This document shows, piece after piece, positions 28,897-37,006 of a stretch of 64,000 nt of DNA. This stretch comes from Herbaspirillum seropedicae (lineage in GTDB: Bacteria > Pseudomonadota > Gammaproteobacteria > Burkholderiales > Burkholderiaceae_D). The notes under the pieces were generated by a model that saw nothing but the letters and a program-made list of their open reading frames with translations, was not told where the DNA came from and made no database searches. Position 1 is the stretch's first letter. Each line of letters opens with the position of its first letter. The stretch covers positions 3,901,021 through 3,965,020 of the forward strand of contig NZ_CP011930.1 in assembly GCF_001040945.1 (NCBI RefSeq), written 5' to 3'. Made by a program: the position numbers and the translations under genes.

Positions 28897-29522
28897 GGAC
28901 GGACCTCGCCGCTGCCCTGGTGCTGCTCCCACAGATGCCAGAGATAGCGCGGGTTGAACGACACCACCACCGTCAGCAGCACGGTCAGGCCGCCGAAGGA
29001 CCACAGCGCCGGGCCGGGAATGACCTCGGCGATATTGGAGAGCTTGATCAGCGCCACCAGGATGCCCAGCATGAAGACTTCGATCATGCCCCAGGGGCGC
29101 GCGACCTGCATCAGCCGCAGCAACAGCACGAAGCCGGGCGGGCGCTGGCGGCGCGAACCCGGCATGAGCAGATAGAGCAGCACGAAGAGCTGGATCATGG
29201 GAAACAGCAAGGTCGTGGCCAGCACCAGCAGCGCCACTTCCGACATGCCGTCGCGGGTGAGCGCTACCACCGCACCCATCAGCGTGGTATCGGCCGACAG
29301 GCCCTGCAGCTCGATGGTCACGATGGGAAACACATTGGCGATCACGAACAGGATCAGCGCGCCGATGGTCAGCGGCAGCAGGTGCTCCAGCCTGCGTCCG
29401 GTGTCGCGCTCGAGCTCGGCGTGGCAGCGCAGGCAGCGGGCCACCTCGCGCTGGCCCAAGGTGGGGCGCTGGTAGACGGCGTCGCATTCTTCGCAAACGA
29501 TCAGGTCCGGACGTTTCTGCAT
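28893..29522 (-). CDS. pqiA: PqiA-family inner membrane protein, first half-protein
   Basis: A 209-residue protein with an N-terminal zinc-ribbon-like segment (CEECDAVYQRPTLGQREVARCLRC) and four membrane spans starting LLPLTIGALILFVIANVFPIV. It is the first gene of a four-gene operon (pqiA, pqiA, pqiB, pqiC) in which every junction overlaps by a few bases, so equal and coupled translation is likely. The complex is thought to move lipids between the membranes and supports envelope stress tolerance. Confidence 0.87.
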   Translation of the reverse strand: MQKRPDLIVCEECDAVYQRPTLGQREVARCLRCHAELERDTGRRLEHLLPLTIGALILFVIANVFPIVTIELQGLSADTTLMGAVVALTRDGMSEVALLVLATTLLFPMIQLFVLLYLLMPGSRRQRPPGFVLLLRLMQVARPWGMIEVFMLGILVALIKLSNIAEVIPGPALWSFGGLTVLLTVVVSFNPRYLWHLWEQHQGSGEVRP

Positions 29523-29791
29523 GGATGAGGATGGCTGGAGGCGCAGGGCGCTCTGCGGTTCGCTGTGGTTTTATGTTGTGTTGTGATGACCCGGCAAGAC
29601 CGCAACGGCCATTGCCGGGCTTCGGTTGGAGCGCATTCTCTGGCCGGCGTTCCATCACGACAGGCCCTGTGCGGCGGCCGGACGCAAAATAAATGACTCA
29701 CTGGTTATTAATTAGCAGCGATTGTAGCAACAAATTGCCGGGACTCTGGCAGAGTTTTATCTGGCTTTTCCTTCGCCCGGCCAGATAGCGC
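29523..29791. other. Intergenic region before the leu leader
   Basis: Divergent space between pqiA (minus) and the leu promoter (plus). I see no gene. Short ORFs here have no ribosome site or recognisable content. Confidence 0.4.
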
Positions 29792-29821
29792 TTGACAAGA
29801 TCGCCGTCGATCTTCTACATT
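29792..29821 (+). promoter_or_regulatory. Strong sigma-70 promoter for the leu leader and leuA
   Basis: A consensus -35 TTGACA (29792-29797), 18-base spacer and -10 TACATT (29816-29821). The expected start point is about 29828, the A of the leader-peptide ATG itself. Confidence 0.65.
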
Positions 29822-29827
29822 GAACAG

Positions 29828-29920
29828 ATGACTTCCGCAGCAACATTCTCCCTACGCCACAACAGCGCCAGCGCCCTGCTAGCGTTGCTACCGGTGTCGC
29901 TACTACTAGCCTCGCGCTAA
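29828..29920 (+). CDS. leuL: leu operon leader peptide (candidate attenuator)
   Basis: A 30-codon ORF (ATG 29828, TAA 29918-29920) whose second half reads LLALLPVSLLLASR. It has eight Leu codons: six CTA, one CTG and one TTG. CTA is very rare in this GC-rich DNA, whereas leuA next door uses almost only CTG. A cluster of rare codons for the end product, placed directly after a strong promoter and ahead of leuA, is the hallmark of a ribosome-mediated attenuation leader. There is no Shine-Dalgarno sequence, and the promoter geometry suggests a leaderless mRNA starting at this ATG. The following 350 bases contain hairpins but no T-run terminator, so the read-out may be Rho-dependent. Confidence 0.8.
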   Translation: MTSAATFSLRHNSASALLALLPVSLLLASR

Positions 29921-30270
29921 AATCCGTATTTCCTGCCGTACCCGCTGATTCCACGCGATCCGGCAAACCCAATCAAATCCAGCAGCACCGGCAGTAAAAC
30001 CAGGCAGTGACGCGCCAGCCGTACCGAGCCGACGTCGCAGCCCTATCAGGCGAAGCGATCATGCATTCGAAGACCAGCACAATCCGCACTCCGCGCCGGC
30101 AGCCATGCCAGCCAGCCCGCGCGCGGCGGGAGACGCCGCCTCTGGCTCTATGACGGGTTGTCTGGCCACGCGCCCGTGGCAGCCAGGCAACCCGATCCGC
30201 CACATCTGACGCACTCAAGCATTGCAGCAAGTCCAGCATCCCAGCAAATCCGAAGACTAAGAGGTCCATC
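29921..30270 (+). other. Untranslated leu leader between leader peptide and leuA
   Basis: 350 bases with no believable gene. The first 70 bases (29921-29990) are C-rich and G-poor (27 C, 12 G), resembling a Rho loading region. Further on there is GC-rich potential for competing stems and one long hairpin (30155-30193). Confidence 0.5.
30155..30193 (+). repeat. Long hairpin in the leuA leader
   Basis: GGGTTG (30155-30160) pairs with CAACCC (30188-30193). Inner CTGG pairs with CCAG and CCACG with CGTGG, with a 3-base bulge and a CGCC loop. No T run follows. It may be an anti-terminator or a pause element of the leu attenuation system. Confidence 0.55.
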
Positions 30271-31974
30271 ATGATGTTAAGCAACCCCGCCGCCAAATAC
30301 CGTCCCTTCCCGGCCATTGACCTGCCCGACCGCACCTGGCCCAGCAAGGTCATCAACACCCCGCCGATCTGGATGAGCACCGACCTGCGCGATGGCAACC
30401 AGGCCCTGATCGAACCGATGAACGCCGAACGCAAGCTGCGCTTCTTCGAACTGCTGCTGAAAACCGGCCTGAAAGAAATCGAAGTGGGCTTCCCCTCGGC
30501 CTCGCAGACCGACTTCGATTTCGTGCGCAAGCTCATCGTCGAGAACCGCATTCCCGATGACGTGACCATCATCGTGCTGACCCAGTCGCGTGAGGAACTG
30601 ATCCGCCGCACCATCGAATCGCTGGAAGGCGCCAAGAAGGCCATCGTCCACCTGTACAACTCGGTGGCTCCGGCCTTCCGCAAGATCGTCTTCAACATGT
30701 CGCGTGAAGAGATCAAGAACATCGCCGTCACCGGCACCCGCCTGGTCAAGGAACTGACCGATGCGCGTCCTGGCACCGAATGGCGCTTCGAATACTCGCC
30801 CGAATCCTTCAGCACCACCGAACTGGATTTCTCCAAGGAAATCTGCGACGCCGTCTGCGAAACCTGGGGCGCCAGCCCGGAACGCAAGGTGATCCTGAAC
30901 CTGCCCTCCACCGTCGAATGCGCCACGCCCAACGTCTATGCCGACCAGATCGAATGGATGTGCCGCAACCTGAAGGATCGCGCCAGCACCATCATCTCGG
31001 TACACCCGCACAATGACCGCGGCACCGCCGTGGCCTCGGCCGAACTGGCCGTCATGGCCGGCGCCGACCGCGTCGAAGGCTGCCTGTTCGGCAATGGCGA
31101 ACGCACCGGCAACGTCGACCTGGTCACGCTGGCGCTGAACCTGTACACCCAGGGCGTGAACCCGGGCCTGGACTTCTCCGACATCGACGTGGTGCGCCAG
31201 GTGGTGGAAGAATGCAACCAGATCCCGGTGCACCCGCGCCATCCGTATGTGGGCGACCTGGTCTTCACCGCCTTCTCCGGCTCGCACCAGGATGCGATCA
31301 AGAAGGGCTTCGCCAAGCAGCAGCCCGACGCCATCTGGGAAGTGCCCTACCTGCCGATCGACCCGGCCGACCTGGGCCGCAGCTATGACGCCGTCATCCG
31401 CGTCAACAGCCAGTCCGGCAAGGGCGGCATGGCCTACCTGCTGGAACAGGAATACGGCCTGGCCCTGCCGCGCCGCCTGCAGATCGAGTTCTCGCGCGCC
31501 ATCCAGCGCGAGGCTGACGCCACCGGCAAGGAAATCGCCGCCTCCGACATCCACGCCATCTTCCAGCGTGAATACCTGGAGCGCGTGGAGCCGTATGTCT
31601 ACCGTGCGCATCGCATGTCCGAAGACAGCTCCAAGGCCGAGTCCATCAACATCGAAGTCGATATCGTGCGCAATGGCCAGCCGGTGACCGTGCGCGGCAG
31701 CGGCAACGGCCCCATCGATGCCTTCGTGCATGCCCTGGGCCTGGACATCAAGCTGATGGACTTCCATGAACACGCCATCGGCGCCGGCGCCGACGCCAAG
31801 GCCGCCAGCTACATCGAGCTGCGCCTGAACGAAGCGCCGACCGGTTTCGGCGTGGGCATCGACGCCAACATCGTTACCGCATCCTTCAAGGCCGTGCTGT
31901 CTGCCGTGAACCGTCAGATCGCCATCAGCGAGAGCGCCAACCAGGCCGGCTCTTCGCAAGCCAAGGCTGCCTGA
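30271..31974 (+). CDS. leuA: 2-isopropylmalate synthase
   Basis: A 567-residue enzyme that condenses 2-oxoisovalerate with acetyl-CoA, the first committed step of leucine synthesis. The catalytic TIM barrel begins [16 protein letters not shown] and has the metal-binding [12 protein letters not shown]. The C-terminal part ([10 protein letters not shown] and the following domain) is the LeuA allosteric region for leucine feedback. Length and N-terminus fit the longer LeuA type 2 class. Two adjacent ATGs (30271, 30274) follow AAGAGG. Upstream lies a Leu-rich leader peptide. No other leu genes are in the window. Confidence 0.95.
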   Translation: MMLSNPAAKYRPFPAIDLPDRTWPSKVINTPPIWMSTDLRDGNQALIEPMNAERKLRFFELLLKTGLKEIEVGFPSASQTDFDFVRKLIVENRIPDDVTIIVLTQSREELIRRTIESLEGAKKAIVHLYNSVAPAFRKIVFNMSREEIKNIAVTGTRLVKELTDARPGTEWRFEYSPESFSTTELDFSKEICDAVCETWGASPERKVILNLPSTVECATPNVYADQIEWMCRNLKDRASTIISVHPHNDRGTAVASAELAVMAGADRVEGCLFGNGERTGNVDLVTLALNLYTQGVNPGLDFSDIDVVRQVVEECNQIPVHPRHPYVGDLVFTAFSGSHQDAIKKGFAKQQPDAIWEVPYLPIDPADLGRSYDAVIRVNSQSGKGGMAYLLEQEYGLALPRRLQIEFSRAIQREADATGKEIAASDIHAIFQREYLERVEPYVYRAHRMSEDSSKAESINIEVDIVRNGQPVTVRGSGNGPIDAFVHALGLDIKLMDFHEHAIGAGADAKAASYIELRLNEAPTGFGVGIDANIVTASFKAVLSAVNRQIAISESANQAGSSQAKAA

Positions 31975-32017
31975 AAACGGAACATCGCCGGCGATCCCGG
32001 CATGCTTCCCTGAGCGC

Positions 32018-32046
32018 AACGCCGGCCTACAGGCCGGCGTTGTTTC
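32018..32046 (+). terminator. Intrinsic terminator after leuA
   Basis: Stem AACGCCGGCC with GGCCGGCGTT around a TACA loop, followed by a short T-rich tail. Confidence 0.75.
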
Positions 32047-32098
32047 GTTCTGCCCCCCTTTCTCGTTTTGCATTTCGCAACAGTTCACCCTCGCCTGC

Positions 32099-32338
32099 TT
32101 GCCGCTCTGCTGGGCTGGCCGATCTTTCCCGAGGTCAACGGGCCGCACCCTCAGCGCCGATGGCAGTACGCGCATCATCTTCCTGATCATCAGCGTGGCG
32201 GCCTTTTGTCGCATCGCTGCCACGTTGTCGCTTAGCAATGCCTATCTGCTCCAGCTCTCGGCGCTGTGCTGGGCGCTGGCCTTCCTGCTGTTCGTGGCGC
32301 GCTATGGTGCATGGCTGCTGCGCCCGCGCCTGCGCTGA
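32099..32338 (+). pseudogene. Possible C-terminal remnant of an NnrS-like membrane protein
   Basis: A reading frame of about 79 codons with two hydrophobic stretches. The segment STGRTL, later LQLSALCWALAFLLFVARYGAWLLRPRLR, resembles the end of NnrS, a haem/copper membrane protein linked to nitric oxide stress. NnrS is about 400 residues and nothing upstream continues the similarity. I see no ribosome site. A strong terminator lies directly after it, as would be expected behind a real gene end. Probably a decayed remnant; moderate to low certainty. Confidence 0.4.
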
Positions 32339-32358
32339 AAAGACTACGTTTTCCCTGC

Positions 32359-32391
32359 GCCCCGCCTCGCCAATCGCGGGGCATTTTTTTT
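32359..32391 (+). terminator. Intrinsic terminator
   Basis: Stem GCCCCGC (32359-32365) with GCGGGGC (32376-32382), 10-base loop, then A and a run of eight T. It follows the NnrS-like remnant. Confidence 0.85.
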
Positions 32392-32453
32392 GGGCCGCGT
32401 CATGGCGCAAGCTCAGCCGTTGCGGAATGCGTGCGCGGAAGTTGATTAGGGTC

Positions 32454-32467
32454 ACGCAAATTTGCGT
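32454..32467. promoter_or_regulatory. Perfect 14-bp palindrome upstream of the chemoreceptor gene
   Basis: ACGCAAATTTGCGT is a perfect palindrome about 95 bases before the chemoreceptor ATG, in an AT-rich control region. It has the size of a dimeric repressor or activator site; the regulator is unknown. Confidence 0.4.
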
Positions 32468-32560
32468 AATTGGTGAGTTTTCAAAATACGTAACTCGCTT
32501 ATTATTAATTTTTCTGGGGGTCCATCAACAAGTCGCTGTTCATTTTTCGGGGGAAAAATA

Positions 32561-34312
32561 ATGCGCTTCAACAATCTGAGTATTGCCACACGCCTGGCCA
32601 TTGCGTTCAGCATCCTGATCCTGGTGATCGCGGGCATCGTCGCACTGGGCCTGGCCCGCTTGGCTGATATCAACAAAGCGCTCGACCTGGTGGTCAATGA
32701 CCGCTACAAGAAGATCGCCATCATCAATACCATCTCGGGCAAGGTCGACGATGTCGCCATCTCCCTGCGCAACCAGTTGCTGATGACCGATCCGGCGCAG
32801 ATTGCGGCCGAGCAGAAGACCATCGAAAGCCTGTCCGCCGAGAATACCAAACTCTACGACGAGCTGACCCGCCTGGTCGCCAATCCCGAGGCCAAGGCCA
32901 AGCTGGACAAAGTCACCGAAACTCGCAAGAGCTACGCCGCCTTGCGCAAGCAGATCGACAAGCTGCAGAGCTCGGGTGACAAGGATGCCGCCATCAAACT
33001 GATGCTCAGCGAAATGGTGCCCCTGCAGAAGATCTACTTCAGCCAGCTCGACGAACTCTCCGACACCCAGCAGAAGCTGATGGACCAGTCCGTCGATCAG
33101 GCCGAAGCCGCCTATGAGACGACTCGCATGATCATGGTCATTGCAGGGGTGCTGGCGGCCACGTTCGCCGCCTTCATCGCCTGGACCATCTCGCGCAGCA
33201 TCACCCGCCCGCTCAGCCGCGCCGTCGAAGTCGCCGAAACGGTGGCTGCCGGCGACCTCACCGCCGTCATCGCTGCCCACTCCAATGATGAAACCGGCCG
33301 CCTGCTGCAGGCGCTGGCGGCCATGAACCAGAAGCTCAAGGCCATCGTGCTGGAGGTGCGACGCGGCACCGATTCCATGGTCACCGCCTCGACCCAGATC
33401 GCCACCGGCAACCTCGATCTTTCCTCACGCACCGAAGAGCAGGCCAGCGCCCTGGAAGAGACCGCCTCTTCGCTGGAAGAACTGACCTCCAGCGTCAAGC
33501 AGAACGCCGATCACACCCGCAAGTCCAGCGAGCTGGCGGCCAATGCCTCGCAGGTCGCCAACCAGGGCGGCCTGGCGGTCAAGCAAGTGGTGCAGACCAT
33601 GGGCGCCATCAACGATTCTTCCCACAAGATCGTCGACATCATCAGCGTCATCGACGGCATCGCCTTCCAGACCAACATCCTGGCCCTGAACGCCGCCGTG
33701 GAAGCGGCGCGCGCGGGCGAACAGGGACGCGGCTTTGCGGTGGTGGCCTCGGAAGTGCGCGGCCTGGCGCAACGCTCGGCCACGGCCGCCAAGGAAATCA
33801 AGGAGCTCATCAACGACTCCGTCAACCAGGTCACTTCCGGTACCGAACTGGTGGCGCAGGCCGGCAGCACCATGGACGCCGTGGTCAACAGCATCGAGCA
33901 GGTCAGCCATATCGTCGGGGAAATCTCGGCCGCCACGCGCGAGCAGAGCGATGGGATCGAGCAGGTCAACCAGGCCATCATGCAGATGGACAACACCACC
34001 CAGCAGAATGCCGCGCTGGTGGAAGAAGCCGCCGCTGCCGCCCAGGCCCTGCAAGACCAGGCGCAACGGCTGCTGGACCTGGTCGGCGTATTCCGCCTGG
34101 ATGAGGTGGGCGGCAGCGGACCGGCGCCCAGCGCGGTCGCTCCGGTCGCTCCAGTATTGCGCAAGGTCAGCGCTGCGGCCCCGCGCGCCACCAAGAGCTT
34201 GCCGGCCAAGCCTGCCGCACCCGCCGTCACGAACGCACCGGCGGCACCGGCGGCACCGGCCCTGCCCGCCAGCAAGCGGGAAGACAAATCGGAAGAGTGG
34301 GAAACCTTCTGA
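32561..34312 (+). CDS. Methyl-accepting chemotaxis protein
   Basis: A 583-residue transmembrane chemoreceptor. Membrane span 1 is at about 12-32 and a four-helix-bundle sensor domain at about 33-190. Span 2 is at about 188-210 (MIMVIAGVLAATFAAFIAWTI), then a HAMP domain (SRSITRPLSRAVEVAETVAAGDL). The signalling domain has the conserved hairpin tip EQGRGFAVVASEVRGLAQRSA. The protein ends EEWETF, like the WETF tether of Tar/Tsr that recruits the adaptation enzymes CheR and CheB. The ligand cannot be told. The ribosome site is GGGGGA before the ATG. Confidence 0.94.
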   Translation: MRFNNLSIATRLAIAFSILILVIAGIVALGLARLADINKALDLVVNDRYKKIAIINTISGKVDDVAISLRNQLLMTDPAQIAAEQKTIESLSAENTKLYDELTRLVANPEAKAKLDKVTETRKSYAALRKQIDKLQSSGDKDAAIKLMLSEMVPLQKIYFSQLDELSDTQQKLMDQSVDQAEAAYETTRMIMVIAGVLAATFAAFIAWTISRSITRPLSRAVEVAETVAAGDLTAVIAAHSNDETGRLLQALAAMNQKLKAIVLEVRRGTDSMVTASTQIATGNLDLSSRTEEQASALEETASSLEELTSSVKQNADHTRKSSELAANASQVANQGGLAVKQVVQTMGAINDSSHKIVDIISVIDGIAFQTNILALNAAVEAARAGEQGRGFAVVASEVRGLAQRSATAAKEIKELINDSVNQVTSGTELVAQAGSTMDAVVNSIEQVSHIVGEISAATREQSDGIEQVNQAIMQMDNTTQQNAALVEEAAAAAQALQDQAQRLLDLVGVFRLDEVGGSGPAPSAVAPVAPVLRKVSAAAPRATKSLPAKPAAPAVTNAPAAPAAPALPASKREDKSEEWETF

Positions 34313-34331
34313 ACCCGGCCGTGCCAGGGCG

Positions 34332-35705
34332 CTAGCCCTGGCGCGCCAGGCGGATGCCGCTGACCTGCCAGCGCGCCGTCGCCGGGAAGAAGTTGCGATA
34401 GCTCAGCCGCGCATGGTTCAAGGGCGTGGCCGAGGATGAGCCGCGCAACACGTACTGGTTGACCATGAACTTGCCGTTGTATTCGCCCACCGCACCGGCA
34501 GCGGCGACGAAGCCGGGGTAAGGCGCGTAGCTGCTGCTGGTCCATTGCCAGGCCACGCCGAAGAACTCGCGCCCGCCGCCCTGCAGGTGCGCAGCGGCAT
34601 GCTCCCATTCCGCCTCGGTCAGCAGGCGCGCGCCCGCCCAGCGGGCATAGGCATCGGCCTCGTAATACGACAGATGCACAGCCGCACGATGCGGCTGCAA
34701 GGCCTGCACGCCATATTCGGTAAACTCGCTCCACTGTCCCTGCGCATCCCTGCGCCAGTACAGCGGATGGCGCAGCGCCAGTTGCTCCTTCCAGTCCCAT
34801 CCTTCGGCCAGCCACAGGCTAGGGTCTTGATAGCCGCCGGCCTGGATGAAGTCCAGGTATTCGGCATTGTTGACCAGCCGCGAAGCGCACTGGTAAGCCT
34901 CGACGAACTGGCGGTGGCGCGGCGTCTCGTTATCGAAACAGAAGCCCGGCCCGGCATGGCCGATCTCCACCACGCCGGCCTCGATGCGATGCCATTGCAG
35001 CGCCAGCTCGGCCGGATCGTCGAGCGGCACACTCTCTGGCAGCGGCTGGTAGGCGGGCTGGAGCGGATTGAGCGAGAGCAGCATCTTGATGTCGGTCAGC
35101 ATCAGCTCCTGATGCTGCTGCTCATGCTGCATGCCCAGTTCCAGCAAGCTGAGGAACTGCGCCAGTTGCGGCTGGGCGTCACCGCCGCCGGCGGCCACGG
35201 CGCTAGTGCTAGCGCCATTGGCGTCGAGCGCATCGATCAGCAGCAGCATGCGCTGGTCCACCTGCTCGCGATAGGCCAGCACCTCGGCCAGCGCAGGGCG
35301 CGTGAGCATGCCGCGCTGCGGTCGCGGGAAACGCTCGCCCACGCCCTCGTAGTAGGAATTGAACAGCATGCGGAATTGCGGATGGAAGGGCTTGAAGCCG
35401 CTCTCGAAGCGCTCCAGCAAGAAGGTCTCGAAGAACCAGGTGGTATGGGCCAGATGCCACTTCACCGGACTGGCGTCGGGCATGGCCTGGACACAGCAAT
35501 CCTCGGGCGAGAGCGGCTCGGCGATCACCAGCGACTGCCGTCGCAATCGCCGGTAGCGGTCACCCAGCTTCTCGCGGCTGCGATGGTTGAGCTGATGGAG
35601 GGCGGCGTCGATGACGGCATCGATGACTGCCGAGGTGGCCGGGTCGGATTGGCTGTCAGCGATGAGGTGGGGTGACGTCGGCATCGCAGTGCTGGGTGGG
35701 GACAT
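34332..35705 (-). CDS. egtB: Ergothioneine biosynthesis iron sulfoxide synthase
   Basis: A 457-residue protein with an N-terminal DinB_2-like domain and a C-terminal FGE-sulfatase-type domain. The iron ligands fit EgtB: HLAHTTWFFETF (His about 84) and MQHEQQHQEL (His about 188 and 192). The tail has WQWTSSSYAPYPGF and LRGSSSATPLNHARLSYRNFF. EgtB joins hercynine to a thiol donor (gamma-glutamylcysteine or cysteine) with oxygen. It follows egtD by 43 bases. A GCCAGGGC/GCCCTGGC hairpin (34323-34342) overlaps its stop codon. Confidence 0.92.
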   Translation of the reverse strand: MSPPSTAMPTSPHLIADSQSDPATSAVIDAVIDAALHQLNHRSREKLGDRYRRLRRQSLVIAEPLSPEDCCVQAMPDASPVKWHLAHTTWFFETFLLERFESGFKPFHPQFRMLFNSYYEGVGERFPRPQRGMLTRPALAEVLAYREQVDQRMLLLIDALDANGASTSAVAAGGGDAQPQLAQFLSLLELGMQHEQQHQELMLTDIKMLLSLNPLQPAYQPLPESVPLDDPAELALQWHRIEAGVVEIGHAGPGFCFDNETPRHRQFVEAYQCASRLVNNAEYLDFIQAGGYQDPSLWLAEGWDWKEQLALRHPLYWRRDAQGQWSEFTEYGVQALQPHRAAVHLSYYEADAYARWAGARLLTEAEWEHAAAHLQGGGREFFGVAWQWTSSSYAPYPGFVAAAGAVGEYNGKFMVNQYVLRGSSSATPLNHARLSYRNFFPATARWQVSGIRLARQG

Positions 35706-35748
35706 CCGTTCTCCTGCAAGAAAAGTTCAGCGCAAGATCAGCGCACAA

Positions 35749-36717
35749 TCAGCGCGGCCGCGCATGGCAAACCGCAAACCAGCGCTGCGGGTCGCACCAC
35801 ATCTGGCAGTCGCCGAAACCGGCCTGGGCCAGCAGGTCGGCGATTTCGTCGGCGCGGAACTTGTGGCTGTTCTCGGTATGGATGCGCTCGCCCTGGCGGA
35901 AGGTGCGGCGCCCGCCCGGCCAGCGCACGATCAGGTCACGGCGCGCTTCCAGGTGCATTTCTACCCGCTGCTGGGCTTCGTCGTAGAAGGCCAGGTGACG
36001 CCAGTCCCGCGCATTGAAGTCTGCGCCCAGCAGGCCATTGATGTGGTTCAGCGCATTCAGGTTGAACGCCGCCGTGACACCCAAGGCATCGTCATACGCC
36101 GCTTCCAGCACCGCGCTGGGCTTGACCAGGTCCAGCCCCAGCAGGACGCCGCCGGCAGCGTCGGGCAGCGCCGCGCGCAGGCGGCGCAGGAAGACCAGCG
36201 CCTCATCCCGATCGAAATTGCCCAGCGAAGAACCGGGATAGAAGAACAGGCGACGCTCCCGCTGCACCTGCGCCGGCAACGCCAGCGTGCTGGAAAAATC
36301 CATGCCCAGCGGCAACATGGGAATATCCGGAAAGCGCCGCTGCAAACCCGCTACCGATTGCTGCAGGAATTGCGCCGAGATATCGACCGGCACGTACTGG
36401 CGCGGCCGCAGGGCTGCAAACAGGCTGGCGGCCTTGGCGCAATTGCCGGCCCCGAGGTCGATCAGGCAGGCGTCCTGGCCGACGGCGGCGGCGATCTCAT
36501 CGCGGTGCTCGGCGAAGATGGCGGCCTCGGTGCGGGTGGGGTAATACTCGGGCAAGGCGCAGATGGCTTCGAAGAGCTTGCTGCCCAGGACATCGTAGAA
36601 ATACTTGGGGGAAATGAAGGCGGCCGGCGCGGTCAGGCCGGTCACCAGTTCGGCGCGACGCTGGCGGTCTTCGGACAGGCTGTCCAGGTCAGCGGGGATC
36701 AGAGCGGGTTGGGCCAA
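35749..36717 (-). CDS. egtD: L-histidine N-alpha-methyltransferase
   Basis: A 322-residue SAM-dependent enzyme that trimethylates histidine to hercynine, the first step of ergothioneine synthesis. Signature stretches are LTAPAAFISPKYFYDVLGSKLFE, PEYYPTRTEA, the SAM motif LIDLGAGNCAKAA, and FYPGSSLGNFDRDEA. I chose a TTG start at 36717 because AGGAGA sits just upstream and the encoded start matches the family. An in-frame ATG at 36801 would add 28 residues with no ribosome site. First gene of the egtD-egtB pair. Confidence 0.92.
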   Translation of the reverse strand: MAQPALIPADLDSLSEDRQRRAELVTGLTAPAAFISPKYFYDVLGSKLFEAICALPEYYPTRTEAAIFAEHRDEIAAAVGQDACLIDLGAGNCAKAASLFAALRPRQYVPVDISAQFLQQSVAGLQRRFPDIPMLPLGMDFSSTLALPAQVQRERRLFFYPGSSLGNFDRDEALVFLRRLRAALPDAAGGVLLGLDLVKPSAVLEAAYDDALGVTAAFNLNALNHINGLLGADFNARDWRHLAFYDEAQQRVEMHLEARRDLIVRWPGGRRTFRQGERIHTENSHKFRADEIADLLAQAGFGDCQMWCDPQRWFAVCHARPR

Positions 36718-36930
36718 GCGTGTCTCCTTGCCTATGCATAGGCTGGGTGGGGATTGGATGTTGCGCCAGAGATGCCGCGCCAGGCAATGGCTGACAGGCA
36801 ACTTTGCGACATTGCGCTACACTGCATGGGCGGCGCAAGCGCTGCGCCGCCCGGCTTTACCGATGCTTGTTCCGACTGAGGCATACCGCGGTGGTTCAAC
36901 GCGGCAATAAGATTTTCCGCTGCAGGTGAT

Positions 36931-36952
36931 GGTCCATTGGTCCATTGGTCCA
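36931..36952. repeat. Short tandem repeat GGTCCATT
   Basis: GGTCCATT occurs twice back to back (36931-36946) and is followed by GGTCCA (36947-36952), about 55 bases before the ABC exporter start. Possibly a remnant of slippage or a multi-site operator. Confidence 0.5.
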
Positions 36953-37006
36953 CTGACCACTGACTGACAATACGCTGCCTGCCTTCCGACAACCCAGTTC
37001 ATTCCT

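Noticed and set aside
28186..29658. A 490-codon minus-strand frame that appears to fuse the pqiA region
   Set aside because: Only the last 236 codons look like protein. The first half is the other pqiA gene read in the wrong frame; the real genes overlap at GTGA.
30060..30152. Second short ORF (about 30 codons) in the leuA leader
   Set aside because: Arg/Pro-rich with no ribosome site and no enrichment of Leu or CTA codons, unlike the ORF at 29828.
30277..32238. 653-codon minus-strand ORF opposite leuA
   Set aside because: Shadow frame; the leuA catalytic motifs are on the plus strand.
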